A stretch of 64,000 nucleotides of DNA, from positions 1-64,000 of the forward strand of contig JBLHZY010000002.1 in NCBI GenBank assembly GCA_047631555.1, given 5' to 3'. A model generated the notes under the pieces. The model made no database searches and had not been told where the DNA came from. It worked only from the letters and a program-made list of their open reading frames with translations. Shown piece after piece: positions 35,286 through 44,750 of the stretch. Within the stretch, counting starts at the first letter, position 1, and each line of letters opens with the position of its first letter. The translations under genes and the position numbers were made by a program. The DNA comes from JBLHZY01 sp047631555 (GTDB lineage Bacteria > Pseudomonadota > Alphaproteobacteria > Rhodobacterales > Rhodobacteraceae).

Positions 35286-36140
35286 TCACCGCAAACCGAC
35301 CTTTCGAATCTGCTCTTCACTGACAAGGTTAGCAGCAAGCAGAGCGCTCACTTGGTCGGGTGTGATATGGCGGCACAGTGGGTGGCGATCTGTGACCCAG
35401 TCGGCCAAGCCTTTGAGGACCTCAAGCTCTTTAACTTTGCTCGTTTCTCGCGCCTGCTCGACCTCGTGAAGATACTTCAGCCAACGACCGGAGGTGAACC
35501 AATTGTCAGAGAAGTACACCTTGGAGCGGGTAAAGCCCTCGGTCTCGGTCGCGTAAGATCGCACGGCCTCCTCGAGGTCTTTCGCGTCAACGCCGTCGGC
35601 TAACGATTGGCGGATCTGTGAGAGACAAACTGCTTCGCCGCGAACGCGATCCTCGGGGTAGGCCGCCAAGATTTTTTCTGAAATCTCATCTCCCACCGCC
35701 GCCTTCGCGTGCGAAGGATATGGTTTTTTATATGGTTTATATCTGTTCTTATAGGATTTGCCCTCAGGGGCAGAAGGCTTGCCCTCAGGGGCAAATGCAT
35801 CATTTTCCCTTTTGGTCGGATCGATTTGCCCATTTGGGCAAATGGAGTTGCCCAAGGCATACCAGCAAGTTCGGTCATACCGATCATCGCTGAAATTGCC
35901 CTTAATGATTAGCCCCGCACTGACCAGCTTTTCGAGTGCAGTGCGAATCTGCTTTTCACTCAGGTAGGGGAACAACTCACCAAAAGCCGAGATCGAATTG
36001 TAAGTCCAATACCGCCCGTCGCGAAAGTTGCGACGGTTGGCTTGGTTCTTCTCGATCCAAAAGGTGATGTTCTGGAAAATCACCGCTGCATTCAAACCGA
36101 CGCGTGCAGCGATATCGGGATCAAAGCTATGGCGACTCAT
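35286..36140 (-). CDS. replication-initiator-like winged-helix protein of a mobile element
   Basis: A 284-residue protein. The N-terminal about 105 residues form a winged-helix block with the pattern HSFDPDIAARVGLNAAVIFQNI, WTYNS, LSEKQIRTALEKL and YDRTCWYAL, as seen in plasmid and prophage replication or DnaD-like proteins. A variable linker with a twice-repeated APEGK follows, and the C-terminal region has the pattern YFSDNWFTSGRWLKYLHE. It is adjacent to the tRNA 3' end together with the ArdC fragment, typical of integrated elements. Replication initiation is inferred, not shown. Confidence 0.6.
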   Translation of the reverse strand: MSRHSFDPDIAARVGLNAAVIFQNITFWIEKNQANRRNFRDGRYWTYNSISAFGELFPYLSEKQIRTALEKLVSAGLIIKGNFSDDRYDRTCWYALGNSICPNGQIDPTKRENDAFAPEGKPSAPEGKSYKNRYKPYKKPYPSHAKAAVGDEISEKILAAYPEDRVRGEAVCLSQIRQSLADGVDAKDLEEAVRSYATETEGFTRSKVYFSDNWFTSGRWLKYLHEVEQARETSKVKELEVLKGLADWVTDRHPLCRHITPDQVSALLAANLVSEEQIRKVGLR

Positions 36141-36295
36141 GTTTGACCCCCGTTAGCCAACTCGGGCGTCGGATTTTGTACAGGTTTTGTACGAAAAATC
36201 AGTTTTCGCGCCCTATCTGCGAGGAAAACTATGCGCACGTTTTTGCACACAACTGCACAGTCGCGCGAAAATAACCTATGTTTTACAGGTGTTTT

Positions 36296-36372
36296 TGGTG
36301 ACCCCGATTGGATTCGAACCAATAACCTGCCCCTTAGGAGGGGGCTGCTCTATCCAGTTGAGCCACGAGGTC
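36296..36372 (-). tRNA. tRNA-Arg (anticodon CCT)
   Basis: A full cloverleaf on the minus strand. The acceptor stem GACCTCG pairs with CGGGGTC (one G-T pair), the anticodon stem GCCCC/GGGGC encloses the loop CTCCTAA with anticodon CCT, and the T-loop is TTCGAAT. CCA is encoded. Its 3' end faces the accessory genes at 35286-36140, a common integration arrangement. Confidence 0.95.
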
Positions 36373-36667
36373 TTTGCCAAAGAATGTGAGTGTTTTCGGC
36401 GGTTTGGGTGCGGGAGGCAAGGAGATTTCGCTGGAGGGGGCGCCGGGGAGTTCCAAAAAAGAATGCAAGAGGAGAGAGCGATTGGCCCACCACTCTCCCC
36501 TTGCGATCCATCTATCTCTTGGCGGAGAGCCTGAAGAGGGGTCCGGATTGTGCAGCCTTTGGGCGTGCCCGCGCGCTGTTAGCGTTAACATAGAGAAGTA
36601 TCAGGGCTTGGACAAGCCAATGTTTGCAGGTATCACTAGGCATAAGAAGAGTTGAAAGGGCCTACGC
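36373..36667. other. intergenic region between tRNA-Arg and lacI-type gene
   Basis: About 295 bases holding the tRNA promoter and, at its right end, the leader of the LacI-family gene. No gene is seen. Confidence 0.5.
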
Positions 36668-37714
36668 TTGTCACAAGAACCTGTCGCACCTGCGCCCCGG
36701 CCGCTCACGCTTCGTGATGTTTCTGAAGCATCCGGCGTAAGCGAAATGACCGTTAGTCGCGTGTTGCGTAACCGCGGTGAAGTCTCTGAGAACACACGCA
36801 ACAAGGTTTTGGAAGCGGCCAAGCGGCTTGGCTATGTGCCCAACAAAATCGCAGGCGCCTTGGCTTCGCAGCGGGTGAACTTGGTTGCGGTGATTATCCC
36901 TTCGCTCTCAAATATGGTTTTCCCTGAGGTGATGACGGGCATTTCCGAAGTGCTTGACGAAACGCCGCTTCAGCCGGTTGTTGGCGTGACCCATTACAAA
37001 CCCGGGCGCGAAGAGGCGGTTCTTTATGAGATGCTGTCATGGCGGCCCTCGGGCGTTATTATTGCCGGGCTTGAGCACTCGGACGCGTCAAAGGCGATGC
37101 TGCGGGCTGCTGGCATCCCAATCGTTGAGATCATGGATGTCGACGGCGAGCCGATCGATAGCATGGTTGGCATTTCGCATCGCCGCGCTGGGCGCGAAAT
37201 GGCCAAAGCGATCGTGGCCGCTGGCTATAAGAAAATCGGCTTTCTGGGCACTAAGATGCCGCTTGATCACCGCGCACGCAAACGCTTTGAAGGCTTTACT
37301 GAGGCGCTGGCCAAAGCCGGGCTTGAGGTCGCGGATCAGGAATTCTACTCGGGCGGCTCGGCGCTGGCCAAAGGGCGTGAGATGACCGAGGCCATTCTCA
37401 AACGCACCCCGGATCTCGATTTTCTCTATTACTCGAATGATATGATTGGCGCGGGCGGGTTGCTCTATTGCCTTGATAACGGGATCGACGTTCCGGGCAA
37501 AGTTGGGCTTGCTGGGTTTAATGGGGTCGAGCTGCTTGATGGTCTGCCGCGCCAACTCGCTACGATGGATGCTTGCCGGGTAGAGGTTGGCCGCGCCGCC
37601 GCCGAAATCATCGCACGCCGTGCCAATGGCGAAGCGCCAACACCGGGCGGAGATCGCATTATCCTGACGCCACAGATTGCCATGGGCGACACATTGCTTC
37701 GGCGCAAATCTTAA
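36668..37714 (+). CDS. LacI-family transcriptional regulator
   Basis: A 348-residue regulator. The helix-turn-helix at about residues 14-40 reads LRDVSEASGVSEMTVSRVLRN, followed by the hinge PNKIAGALASQR and a sugar-binding-protein-like domain. It resembles the GntR (gluconate) group. Translation appears to start at TTG 36668, 8 bases after AAAGGG; no ATG is available upstream in frame before the conserved domain. No sugar catabolic operon is next to it, so its target may lie elsewhere or be the polysaccharide gene just downstream. Confidence 0.88.
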   Translation: MSQEPVAPAPRPLTLRDVSEASGVSEMTVSRVLRNRGEVSENTRNKVLEAAKRLGYVPNKIAGALASQRVNLVAVIIPSLSNMVFPEVMTGISEVLDETPLQPVVGVTHYKPGREEAVLYEMLSWRPSGVIIAGLEHSDASKAMLRAAGIPIVEIMDVDGEPIDSMVGISHRRAGREMAKAIVAAGYKKIGFLGTKMPLDHRARKRFEGFTEALAKAGLEVADQEFYSGGSALAKGREMTEAILKRTPDLDFLYYSNDMIGAGGLLYCLDNGIDVPGKVGLAGFNGVELLDGLPRQLATMDACRVEVGRAAAEIIARRANGEAPTPGGDRIILTPQIAMGDTLLRRKS

Positions 37715-37771
37715 ACCGATGAGCGGCCGCGGCCTCCAGTATTGCATCCCGATAGAGGGGCGCTCGAAATC

Positions 37772-39895
37772 ATGAACGAAACGCGTATCCATCGCACCAG
37801 ACTGCAAGCGCCTGCCCATCAAAAGGCGGGCGATAAGCTTGCGCCGGGCGCGCTTTGGCGTACGCTTTGGAATGGCAAATGGCTGATCGGCTTGATTGTT
37901 GCCGCCTGTTTGATGCTCGGCGCGCTCTATGTATTGGCTTGGGCAACGCCGCTCTATACGGCAACTGCGGCCTTGGCTCTTGAGGCGCGCGAAGAGCAAG
38001 TTATCGAGCTGGAAAGCGTTATGGCAGGGCTCGGCTCGGATCAAGCTACGGTGAACACCGAGCTTGAAGTAATCCGCTCTCGGCGCCTGCTTGAGACATT
38101 GGCGCTTGAACTTGATCTGGTGAATGATCCCGAATTCAACGCAGCCTTGCGCCCTGCGCCTGTGCTCACAACTGAAAACTTGGCGCGCCTGCTGGGCCGA
38201 CCCGCCTCTCCTTCTCTTAGCGAGCAAGAGGTCCTTGATGATGTGGTTCTCGCGCTCCTGCAGCGCATCACCGTCAGCAATATTCGCGACAGCTATGTTT
38301 TTCGCATCTCGGCAATTTCCGAGGATCGTATCAAATCTGCGGAATTGGCCGATTCCTTAGCGAGCCTATACATGCGCGATCAGCTGCAGGCCAAGTTCGA
38401 GGCCACCGAAGCCGCAACCAAATGGCTGACCGAACGCGTAGCCGAACTAAAAATCGAATTGGCCCGCGCAGAAACCTCCGTCAAAGAGCTCAATGCCCAA
38501 ACCGATTTGATTTCGGCTGAAACATTGATGGCGCTCAATCGACAGCTAAAAGAGCTGCGAGAGCGCGCCGTTCTGGCCGATATCACAGCAAGCGAAGCCC
38601 GCGTAAAAACTGCCAAAATGAAAATTGCACAGGAGGCCGGCGATTTGCCCGCGATGGCTGCAGCGGCGGCAGATCGCGAGCTGATCAGTGCGCTTGAACG
38701 CATTGCGCAGGATGAGCCTGTTGGCAGCCGCTTGTTTGATGCCCGCTTTAGTGAGCTTCTTACTCGCCTAGGAATTGAGGCCGCGCGCCAAGATACCCAA
38801 GCCCAAACGCTGCGCAAATCTGTTGCCATGCTTGAGCGCCAGATTGAAAGCCAATCCGAAGATCTCCTTGCTCTGGAGCAGCTCGAGCGCGAGGCTGAAG
38901 CCAGCCGATTGATCTATGAATATTTCCTCTCTCGCCTCAAAGAGACTTCTGTCCAACAGGGCATTCAACAGGCCGATAGCCGCGTCATTTCCAATGCGAT
39001 GGTCCCGCGCGAGCCCTCTTCACCGCGCCTTGGAATGATACTGTCTCTTGCCGCCCTCCTCGGCCTGATGCTTGGCGGCGGCTGGGTAATCTTGCGCGAA
39101 ATGGCTCAGGCGACCTTCCGTACAAGCGAAGATCTCGAGGCGGCGACAGGCCTTACCGTGATGGGGAAAATCCCAACAATTCCGCTGCGCAAACGCGGCA
39201 AAGTTTTGCAGTATTTGACCGAAAAACCCACATCAGCCGCAGCAGAAGCCGTTCGAAATCTGCGCACTTCAACGCTGATGTCCAATGTCGATCATCCGCC
39301 TAAAGTGATCATGATCACCTCCTCGCTTCCTGGCGAAGGCAAGACAACTCAAGCCATCGCGCTGGCCCAAAATCTCTCGGGTCTCGGCGCGCGGGTCCTT
39401 CTGATCGAGGGCGACATTCGCCGCCAAGTTTTCGGCGAATATTTCGAGACGCAAGAGAGTACAGGCGATGCTTTTGGCCTTCTTAAGGCGATCTCCGGCG
39501 CGCTTCCTTTGAGCGAGGCCGTGCAGCATAGCAAAGCGCTCGGCGCGGATATTCTGGTCGGCACGCGCCCGGACATTAACGCAGCTGACCTGTTTTCGTC
39601 AGAGCGCTTTGCGAGCTTTCTTCAGCAAGCGCGCGAGGCCTATGATTACGTGATTATCGACACGCCGCCATGCCTCATCGTGCCGGATGCGCGCGTCATT
39701 GCGCGACATGTTGATGCGGTGCTTTACACCGTGCGCTGGGACTCAACACCTCAGCGCCAAGTGCTTGAAGGATTGCGAGGTTTTGCGGCGGTAAATCTGG
39801 GCGTTACCGGCCTTGTTCTAAGCCAAGTTGATCCGCGCGGGATGCGCCGCTATGGCCAATCCGAGGCCTCTGGCGAAGGCTATTACGCCAACTAG
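37772..39895 (+). CDS. polysaccharide co-polymerase / BY-kinase (Wzz-Wzc type)
   Basis: A 707-residue inner-membrane protein. Helix 1 lies near residues 33-57, a long periplasmic coiled coil spans about 180-390, helix 2 is near 415-437, and a cytoplasmic ATPase follows. Walker A is SSLPGEGKTT (about 517), Walker A' is LLIEGDIRR (about 545), and Walker B is VIIDTPP (about 628). It controls chain length and export of an exopolysaccharide. The C-terminal Tyr cluster is short (RRYGQ, GEGYYAN), fewer tyrosines than in Wzc. It is convergent with the Wzy-like gene, and the two stop codons overlap at CTAG. Confidence 0.88.
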   Translation: MNETRIHRTRLQAPAHQKAGDKLAPGALWRTLWNGKWLIGLIVAACLMLGALYVLAWATPLYTATAALALEAREEQVIELESVMAGLGSDQATVNTELEVIRSRRLLETLALELDLVNDPEFNAALRPAPVLTTENLARLLGRPASPSLSEQEVLDDVVLALLQRITVSNIRDSYVFRISAISEDRIKSAELADSLASLYMRDQLQAKFEATEAATKWLTERVAELKIELARAETSVKELNAQTDLISAETLMALNRQLKELRERAVLADITASEARVKTAKMKIAQEAGDLPAMAAAAADRELISALERIAQDEPVGSRLFDARFSELLTRLGIEAARQDTQAQTLRKSVAMLERQIESQSEDLLALEQLEREAEASRLIYEYFLSRLKETSVQQGIQQADSRVISNAMVPREPSSPRLGMILSLAALLGLMLGGGWVILREMAQATFRTSEDLEAATGLTVMGKIPTIPLRKRGKVLQYLTEKPTSAAAEAVRNLRTSTLMSNVDHPPKVIMITSSLPGEGKTTQAIALAQNLSGLGARVLLIEGDIRRQVFGEYFETQESTGDAFGLLKAISGALPLSEAVQHSKALGADILVGTRPDINAADLFSSERFASFLQQAREAYDYVIIDTPPCLIVPDARVIARHVDAVLYTVRWDSTPQRQVLEGLRGFAAVNLGVTGLVLSQVDPRGMRRYGQSEASGEGYYAN

Positions 39896-41121
39896 TCACG
39901 CGCGCTATATCCCCGAAGAGGGATGAGAATTATCGCAAGAATTATCGCCTCAGTCGCCGTTTGAAACGCAAAAGCGCCGAGGGAAGAATTTAGCAATAGA
40001 CCGAACTTCGATAAGATCAAAAGCGGGAAAAAGAGCGCCGCCAATGTTGGTTTTGATTTCTGGATAAGGCTGCGCTCAAGTCGCAAAAACCCATAGACAA
40101 TTAGGCCGAAAAATAACGTCCCCCCAAACAGCCCGAACGACAGATACCCCTCCAAAAATGCGCCCGGTGTTACGCCGTGAATACCGCGATAGAAGTAGAC
40201 CTCACGCGCGATCATTGGCCCTAGTTCTTTATAGTAAATGACTTGCGGGCCGAGAAATGGCTCGAGCAAAAAGCCAAATGATACTGGGCCAAGCCATGGG
40301 TTTTCCTGCGCCCAAAGGCTAACGGCACCCAGCTTGGAGAAGTCAAAAAAGTAACGCGATTGCAGTATTTTTTCGACTCCAAAGACCACTGTTTCGCTTG
40401 GGCTCAATAGGGCCGCTTGGGGGCGCAGCACAGAGATGAGCACAAGAACTGGCGCAATAATCGCCAGCATGCGTAGCGCGCGGCGCAGGCGAAACTGACC
40501 CAAAATGACTTGTAGGTAGATCACTTCCAAGATCACTGAAATTAAGATCGCGCGCGCCGAAAATACAATCGCCGGGAGGATCACAAGGATCAGGGCGATG
40601 GCAAATCCGACCCAATCACGCTTTTGCCCGGTTTGATGTGCGCGGACATAAAACAGGCAAAGGATCACATGGCAGAACACCGCCAATCGCAGCAATATCC
40701 ATGTGTTGCCCCGCTCGCTTAGCGCCGCTCGTTTTCCCGAAATATCCGCGATCAAAGCCTCTGGACCAAGCGAGAGTACCGCAGCTATCGCCGCTATAAA
40801 GAAAAGCAAAGCTATGGGATAAATCGCGCTGGATACCACTGGGAATGCGCGCCCTTCATCCAATGGTGCATCATAGTGAAATCCCGAGGCCAGCCCAGCA
40901 AAGCAGCTTATGAGCCAGGCAAGAGCCGCAAGAGTTAGCCCTGTCGCAATCACGTTGAGCGGGGCCCTCGCAGCAAAGAAATGGAAATGGATTAGCTGAC
41001 CTGTCTCGGGCGTGTTCATGATAAAAATTGCGTAGGGCAATCGAGCAAAGACCTCAAACGCGATGAGAGCAGAAATGAAGACAGTCAACGGGGAAAGGAT
41101 GGCTCGTTTTGGGGCATTCAT
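39892..41121 (-). CDS. wzy: Wzy-like O-unit polymerase
   Basis: A 409-residue protein with about ten or more hydrophobic helices and a long periplasmic segment between residues about 270 and 320 (FDFSKLGAVSLWAQENPWLGPVSFG). That layout fits Wzy/oligosaccharide repeat-unit polymerases, whose sequences are otherwise poorly conserved. The start at 41121 overlaps the upstream flippase by ATGA. It is the last gene of the polysaccharide operon. The call depends on topology and context. Confidence 0.7.
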   Translation of the reverse strand: MNAPKRAILSPLTVFISALIAFEVFARLPYAIFIMNTPETGQLIHFHFFAARAPLNVIATGLTLAALAWLISCFAGLASGFHYDAPLDEGRAFPVVSSAIYPIALLFFIAAIAAVLSLGPEALIADISGKRAALSERGNTWILLRLAVFCHVILCLFYVRAHQTGQKRDWVGFAIALILVILPAIVFSARAILISVILEVIYLQVILGQFRLRRALRMLAIIAPVLVLISVLRPQAALLSPSETVVFGVEKILQSRYFFDFSKLGAVSLWAQENPWLGPVSFGFLLEPFLGPQVIYYKELGPMIAREVYFYRGIHGVTPGAFLEGYLSFGLFGGTLFFGLIVYGFLRLERSLIQKSKPTLAALFFPLLILSKFGLLLNSSLGAFAFQTATEAIILAIILIPLRGYSARD

Positions 41122-42203
41122 CGGCGCCACCACATGCCAAAAGCAAAGACCAAAGACGTCGCGAAATAGAGACTATATAGGCCCAATAGCGTTGGCTCGG
41201 TTAGAACGGCGGCCATGATTGCAACACTCATTGGGACCACTTTTAACGCTATCGCAGTGATGCCTTTGCTTCGCATTTGAAACAGAGCGAGCATCCCCAA
41301 ACGATCAAAATAGAGCGCGGCAATAAGCAGTAAAGCGAGCCATCTTGAGCCTGTGAAAAACGGGAAAAGGAGCGCATTAAGCGGCGTCCAAAACAGCACG
41401 ACAGTGCAAGCATAAAGGGCGACGGACAGAGTAAACCCTATTGTCGTTTTCGAGAGGGGTTTTGGATTTTCACCACGGTTTGTTGCAAAGGCCAAAGCGG
41501 GGTTGGCGCGCGTCAGGGTCGTGAAAAGAATGGAGACGGGCGGCAAAGACCAAAGCAGAAAAATACCAGATTCGACAATCAGCTCGGGCGCATTTTTTCC
41601 GGCGAGCAACAAACGATCCCATTGGAAAGTAAATCCAGAAAGCGCGAAGAAGATGAGTAGGGACAGGAGCATTTCTGCTTTCGGGGGGGCAGTAGCTTGC
41701 CTAGCTTCGCCCAGCAAAAAGCAGCAAGAAAAGATGGCTGCATTCAGCGCGAATGCGACAGAAACGGGAAGACCCATTTGAAGAGCGGCCATGCAAATCA
41801 AGATACGTAAAGCCGAAATTCCAAGTAGCCAGAATACATGGGTTGGGGCTTGCTGCATCCTCACTGAGCCATGGGCACCCGCGATTATGAGCGGTCCCGA
41901 AAGCGCATAAAAGGGGATGTCACGCATGTCTATGAGGCCGTTTGAGCTTATCCACCAGACCAATACTGTTGTGAGGAATAACGCGCTGATTAGCGCCTTG
42001 GCGACTAGGCTTTGTTGGTTATGAAAATACCTTAGAGCGAGGGTTTGACCAAAGGCCGTTGTGATCGCCAAAATTGCCGCTTGGGCTGCAAAAAAGCCGC
42101 TGCGCGCTTCGGGGGAGGCGCTGCGAGCGATCAATAGGATCACAGCGAAAGATGCTGCAAATTGAGCGCCTGCAAACAGGCCCGATCTAAGGAGCGCGCT
42201 CAA
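41118..42203 (-). CDS. wzx: Wzx-like polysaccharide flippase
   Basis: A 361-residue protein with about ten membrane helices and little else. The segment GFTFQWDRLLLAG near residue 190 resembles the conserved helix of polysaccharide exporters that carries an Asp. It is slightly shorter than usual Wzx proteins (about 400-480). It sits between sulfotransferase and polymerase genes, with ATGA overlaps on both sides. It likely moves lipid-linked repeat units across the inner membrane. Confidence 0.65.
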   Translation of the reverse strand: MSALLRSGLFAGAQFAASFAVILLIARSASPEARSGFFAAQAAILAITTAFGQTLALRYFHNQQSLVAKALISALFLTTVLVWWISSNGLIDMRDIPFYALSGPLIIAGAHGSVRMQQAPTHVFWLLGISALRILICMAALQMGLPVSVAFALNAAIFSCCFLLGEARQATAPPKAEMLLSLLIFFALSGFTFQWDRLLLAGKNAPELIVESGIFLLWSLPPVSILFTTLTRANPALAFATNRGENPKPLSKTTIGFTLSVALYACTVVLFWTPLNALLFPFFTGSRWLALLLIAALYFDRLGMLALFQMRSKGITAIALKVVPMSVAIMAAVLTEPTLLGLYSLYFATSLVFAFGMWWRR

Positions 42204-42961
42204 AGCTCATATCCAAATTGGGCCAAAAGATCGCCAGCATCGTCCTCGATCAGCGCGCGCGCTTGGGTGCTGAGGCGTGTTTTTCCTTCGCCAATTTTGC
42301 CGCAGCGCGCAAAAAACATCCCCGGCACATCGCCTCGTTTTGTCAGCACCGTCTCGATGTCATGCGCCTTCTCCGCCGCGGCCAATCTGCTGCGCTCTAC
42401 CGAGATTTCCAATTTGTCGAGAGCACGTTCAAGCGGGGTCACGGGGTCTGAGCGAAGATCTTCATAGCGAAGAATATGATCGCCGCGCGCTCGGCATTTT
42501 TGATAAAACGCCCCCCAGGTTAAGGGCGGGGATATGGGGCTTTGAATCGTGTGCGTAACAAATGCATCTAGTGCCTCATCCTCGTTCATTTCGGGCCTGA
42601 AAATATGAGATTTTCCCAAGGCAACGGCGCGCGTATTGAAGCCGTTATCCGCGTAAATTTCGCGGTGATGATGGAAGTATGACACAGCAACATCGCGCGG
42701 ATCGCGAATGATCACGATCCGTTTTCCTCGCGCGAATTTCGCACGATGCAGCTTGATAACACTGGGGCCAAAGCGCGGATATCTGTTGTCGTCAAAGCGC
42801 CAGTGCAGTGCTTGAGCTAGCATCTGGCAAACCCATGTAGCGCCGGATTTGGGATACTCATTCACAAATAAAGTTGGATAGACTTGAGGGTTAAGGCGCT
42901 GATGTGCCAAGCGAAATACTGAGCGAAGCGCCTGAGGCCCATAATGTGAGCCACGCAACAT
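42200..42961 (-). CDS. PAPS-dependent sulfotransferase
   Basis: A 253-residue cytosolic sulfotransferase. The 5'-phosphosulfate loop is NEYPKSGATWV near residues 33-43, and the 3'-phosphate-binding segment is IVIIRDPRDVAVSYFHH near residues 82-98. It would transfer sulfate from PAPS to a sugar hydroxyl. It overlaps the glycosyltransferase stop by one base. Together with the second sulfotransferase at 45911 it points to a sulfated glycan. Confidence 0.85.
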   Translation of the reverse strand: MLRGSHYGPQALRSVFRLAHQRLNPQVYPTLFVNEYPKSGATWVCQMLAQALHWRFDDNRYPRFGPSVIKLHRAKFARGKRIVIIRDPRDVAVSYFHHHREIYADNGFNTRAVALGKSHIFRPEMNEDEALDAFVTHTIQSPISPPLTWGAFYQKCRARGDHILRYEDLRSDPVTPLERALDKLEISVERSRLAAAEKAHDIETVLTKRGDVPGMFFARCGKIGEGKTRLSTQARALIEDDAGDLLAQFGYEL

Positions 42962-44103
42962 CAGGCCAACTCCTCAAATAGAGCGCACCATTGTTCAAGC
43001 GCTTTCTCTTGGCCGCTTTGAGCGATCGGATTTGGGGCTCTTTGTGGGACATCGAGGAGAGACAATAACGTTTTTGCTATAGCCTCCGGGCTTTTGTTAG
43101 GCGCAACTGCCCCGAGGCCTTGCGTTTCGATATCCCTTGCCAGCTCGCTTTGTGGTGCGACCAATGCGAGGACCGGAAGATTGCAGGAGCTGTAGGTGAA
43201 AAGTTTGGAGGGATAGGAGGTTTTGCAGATGCCTGGCTCCAAAGAAACAATGCCGATATCGGCTTCTTGGATAAGCCATAGCGCTTGCGCTTCTGACATT
43301 TGCGGCGTGAAAACTACTTGAGAGTGTTCCGCCCAAAAGGCCTTCAGGGTCTCAAGTTCAACCCCTTCACCCAACCACATAATTTGTAGGTTTGGACGTT
43401 CAGCGCACGCCAAAAGAAGGCCTTCGCTTAGCGGTATCAGCGATTGAAAGCGCCCCAAGTTGCCTGCAAAAATTACGCGGCGGATTCCCTGTGGCTTGTG
43501 CCATTCGGGGCCGGGTTCCTCTGGCGAGATATCACGCGCGAAATTATTCAGGACGGTGATTGTGAGGCCGTTTTTTGAGCGCCGTTTGAGCGTCTCTTTC
43601 ATATCTCGCGATAGGACGATGATGCGCGCAGCCCGTTTGAGCGCAAAGCCATCCAAATAACGCAACATGCGCGCGCGCCACCCTCGGCCGAGCTTTTCTC
43701 CCAATGCTTCCGACACTTCTGGGTGAATATCCTGCAGATGATAGATCATTTTCGCCCCGCAAAGCTTCGCCCCCAAGGCCGCTGCCAAGCCAGAAATCAC
43801 CGGCGGCGCACTCGCGGCCATGACAACATCGGGGCGGCTTTTCAGCGTCATCCAGAATAGGCCAAGTGCGTAGATTAACGCGCCAAGCGGTCGATTTCGA
43901 GGGAGAGGAATTCGGCGAATTTCAATGCTAGCTTTCGTCTTTTTCCGCGCCGATTTCAAGGGTGTTCCGCGGTAAGAGCGCCCGCCACTGTAGATAGTAA
44001 CGTGATGCCCTTCGCGCACGAGCGCTTCTGCGATTTTCTCCAATATCTGGCCGTAAGGGGGCGTATCCGGCGGAAAGTACGGATGGCTGAGCAAGATATT
44101 CAT
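42961..44103 (-). CDS. family 4 glycosyltransferase (GT-B fold)
   Basis: A 380-residue glycosyltransferase resembling the WbuB-like GT4 group. The N-terminal acceptor domain starts MNILLSHPYFPPDTPPYGQ, and the C-terminal donor domain has FAGNLGRFQSL and later ADIGIVSLEPG with a Glu typical of the EX7E region. It adds one sugar to the lipid-linked intermediate. It is the only obvious glycosyltransferase besides the initiating transferase, so the repeat unit may be very short or other genes are unlinked. Confidence 0.85.
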   Translation of the reverse strand: MNILLSHPYFPPDTPPYGQILEKIAEALVREGHHVTIYSGGRSYRGTPLKSARKKTKASIEIRRIPLPRNRPLGALIYALGLFWMTLKSRPDVVMAASAPPVISGLAAALGAKLCGAKMIYHLQDIHPEVSEALGEKLGRGWRARMLRYLDGFALKRAARIIVLSRDMKETLKRRSKNGLTITVLNNFARDISPEEPGPEWHKPQGIRRVIFAGNLGRFQSLIPLSEGLLLACAERPNLQIMWLGEGVELETLKAFWAEHSQVVFTPQMSEAQALWLIQEADIGIVSLEPGICKTSYPSKLFTYSSCNLPVLALVAPQSELARDIETQGLGAVAPNKSPEAIAKTLLSLLDVPQRAPNPIAQSGQEKALEQWCALFEELA

Positions 44104-44750
44104 GCGCCGCTCTCCTCGCTTTGAAGCGCCTGCATGTCCTGACTGTTGATTGCAGGGAGCGGCCTTTTCAGCAGGATGGAGATAAGCGTTTGGAACGTTT
44201 TTAGAAGATAATAGGCGTCGCTCAAAATGGTCGCGCGTTTGGCATAGGCGATCTCAATGGAAAGCCGTTTTGGCAACACGTCGCGCAAGTAAACCTCAAC
44301 AGGCGCATCAGAATCTACGCCAGCACCGAGCGCAAACAACGTACCGGGACCAGTAAGGCCGGGACGGACATCGAGCGTTTCAAGCATCCATTGATCATAC
44401 GCCTGTGACACAATCTGAGGGTCTTCTGGGCGCGGTCCAACTAAGGCCATCTCGCCGCGCAAAATATTGAACAGCTGCGGGAGCTCATCAATTCGACTCA
44501 TGCGCAATAAGCTGCCGAACTTGAATACTCTTGGATCATTGGGCGCAGCGATCGGTGCACCCGCGTTTTCGTGATGCATGGTCCTGAGCTTATACATCGT
44601 AAAAGGCTCTCCCGCGCGCCCGATCCGCTTAGCGCGAAAAAATACCGGGCCAGCACTTGAGAGGCGGATGCCAAGGGCTGCGAAAGCGATGAGGGGGGCC
44701 GCAGGGATTAGCGCAATGAGCGCGATAAACAGATCGACCCCGCGCCTCAC
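44100..44750 (-). CDS. initiating sugar-phosphate transferase (PglC/WcaJ type)
   Basis: A 216-residue polyprenyl-phosphate sugar-1-phosphate transferase of the short, monotopic type. It has one N-terminal membrane hairpin (residues 5-30), then KRIGRAGEPFTMYKLRTM, the SRIDELPQLFNIL block and the LVGPRPE motif. It links the first sugar to undecaprenyl phosphate. The GTG start at 44750 overlaps the aminotransferase stop. Its family often uses a diamino- or amino-sugar donor, in line with the DegT gene upstream. Confidence 0.9.
   Translation of the reverse strand: MRRGVDLFIALIALIPAAPLIAFAALGIRLSSAGPVFFRAKRIGRAGEPFTMYKLRTMHHENAGAPIAAPNDPRVFKFGSLLRMSRIDELPQLFNILRGEMALVGPRPEDPQIVSQAYDQWMLETLDVRPGLTGPGTLFALGAGVDSDAPVEVYLRDVLPKRLSIEIAYAKRATILSDAYYLLKTFQTLISILLKRPLPAINSQDMQALQSEESGA

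Noticed and set aside
1..36295. Direct repeat of the tRNA-Arg 3' end marking the left island boundary
   Set aside because: Scanning by eye found no second copy of the tRNA 3' sequence; the boundary, if any, lies outside the window.
37088..38227. 379-codon minus-strand open frame opposite the LacI and BY-kinase genes
   Set aside because: Spans two genes on the opposite strand and shows no domain.
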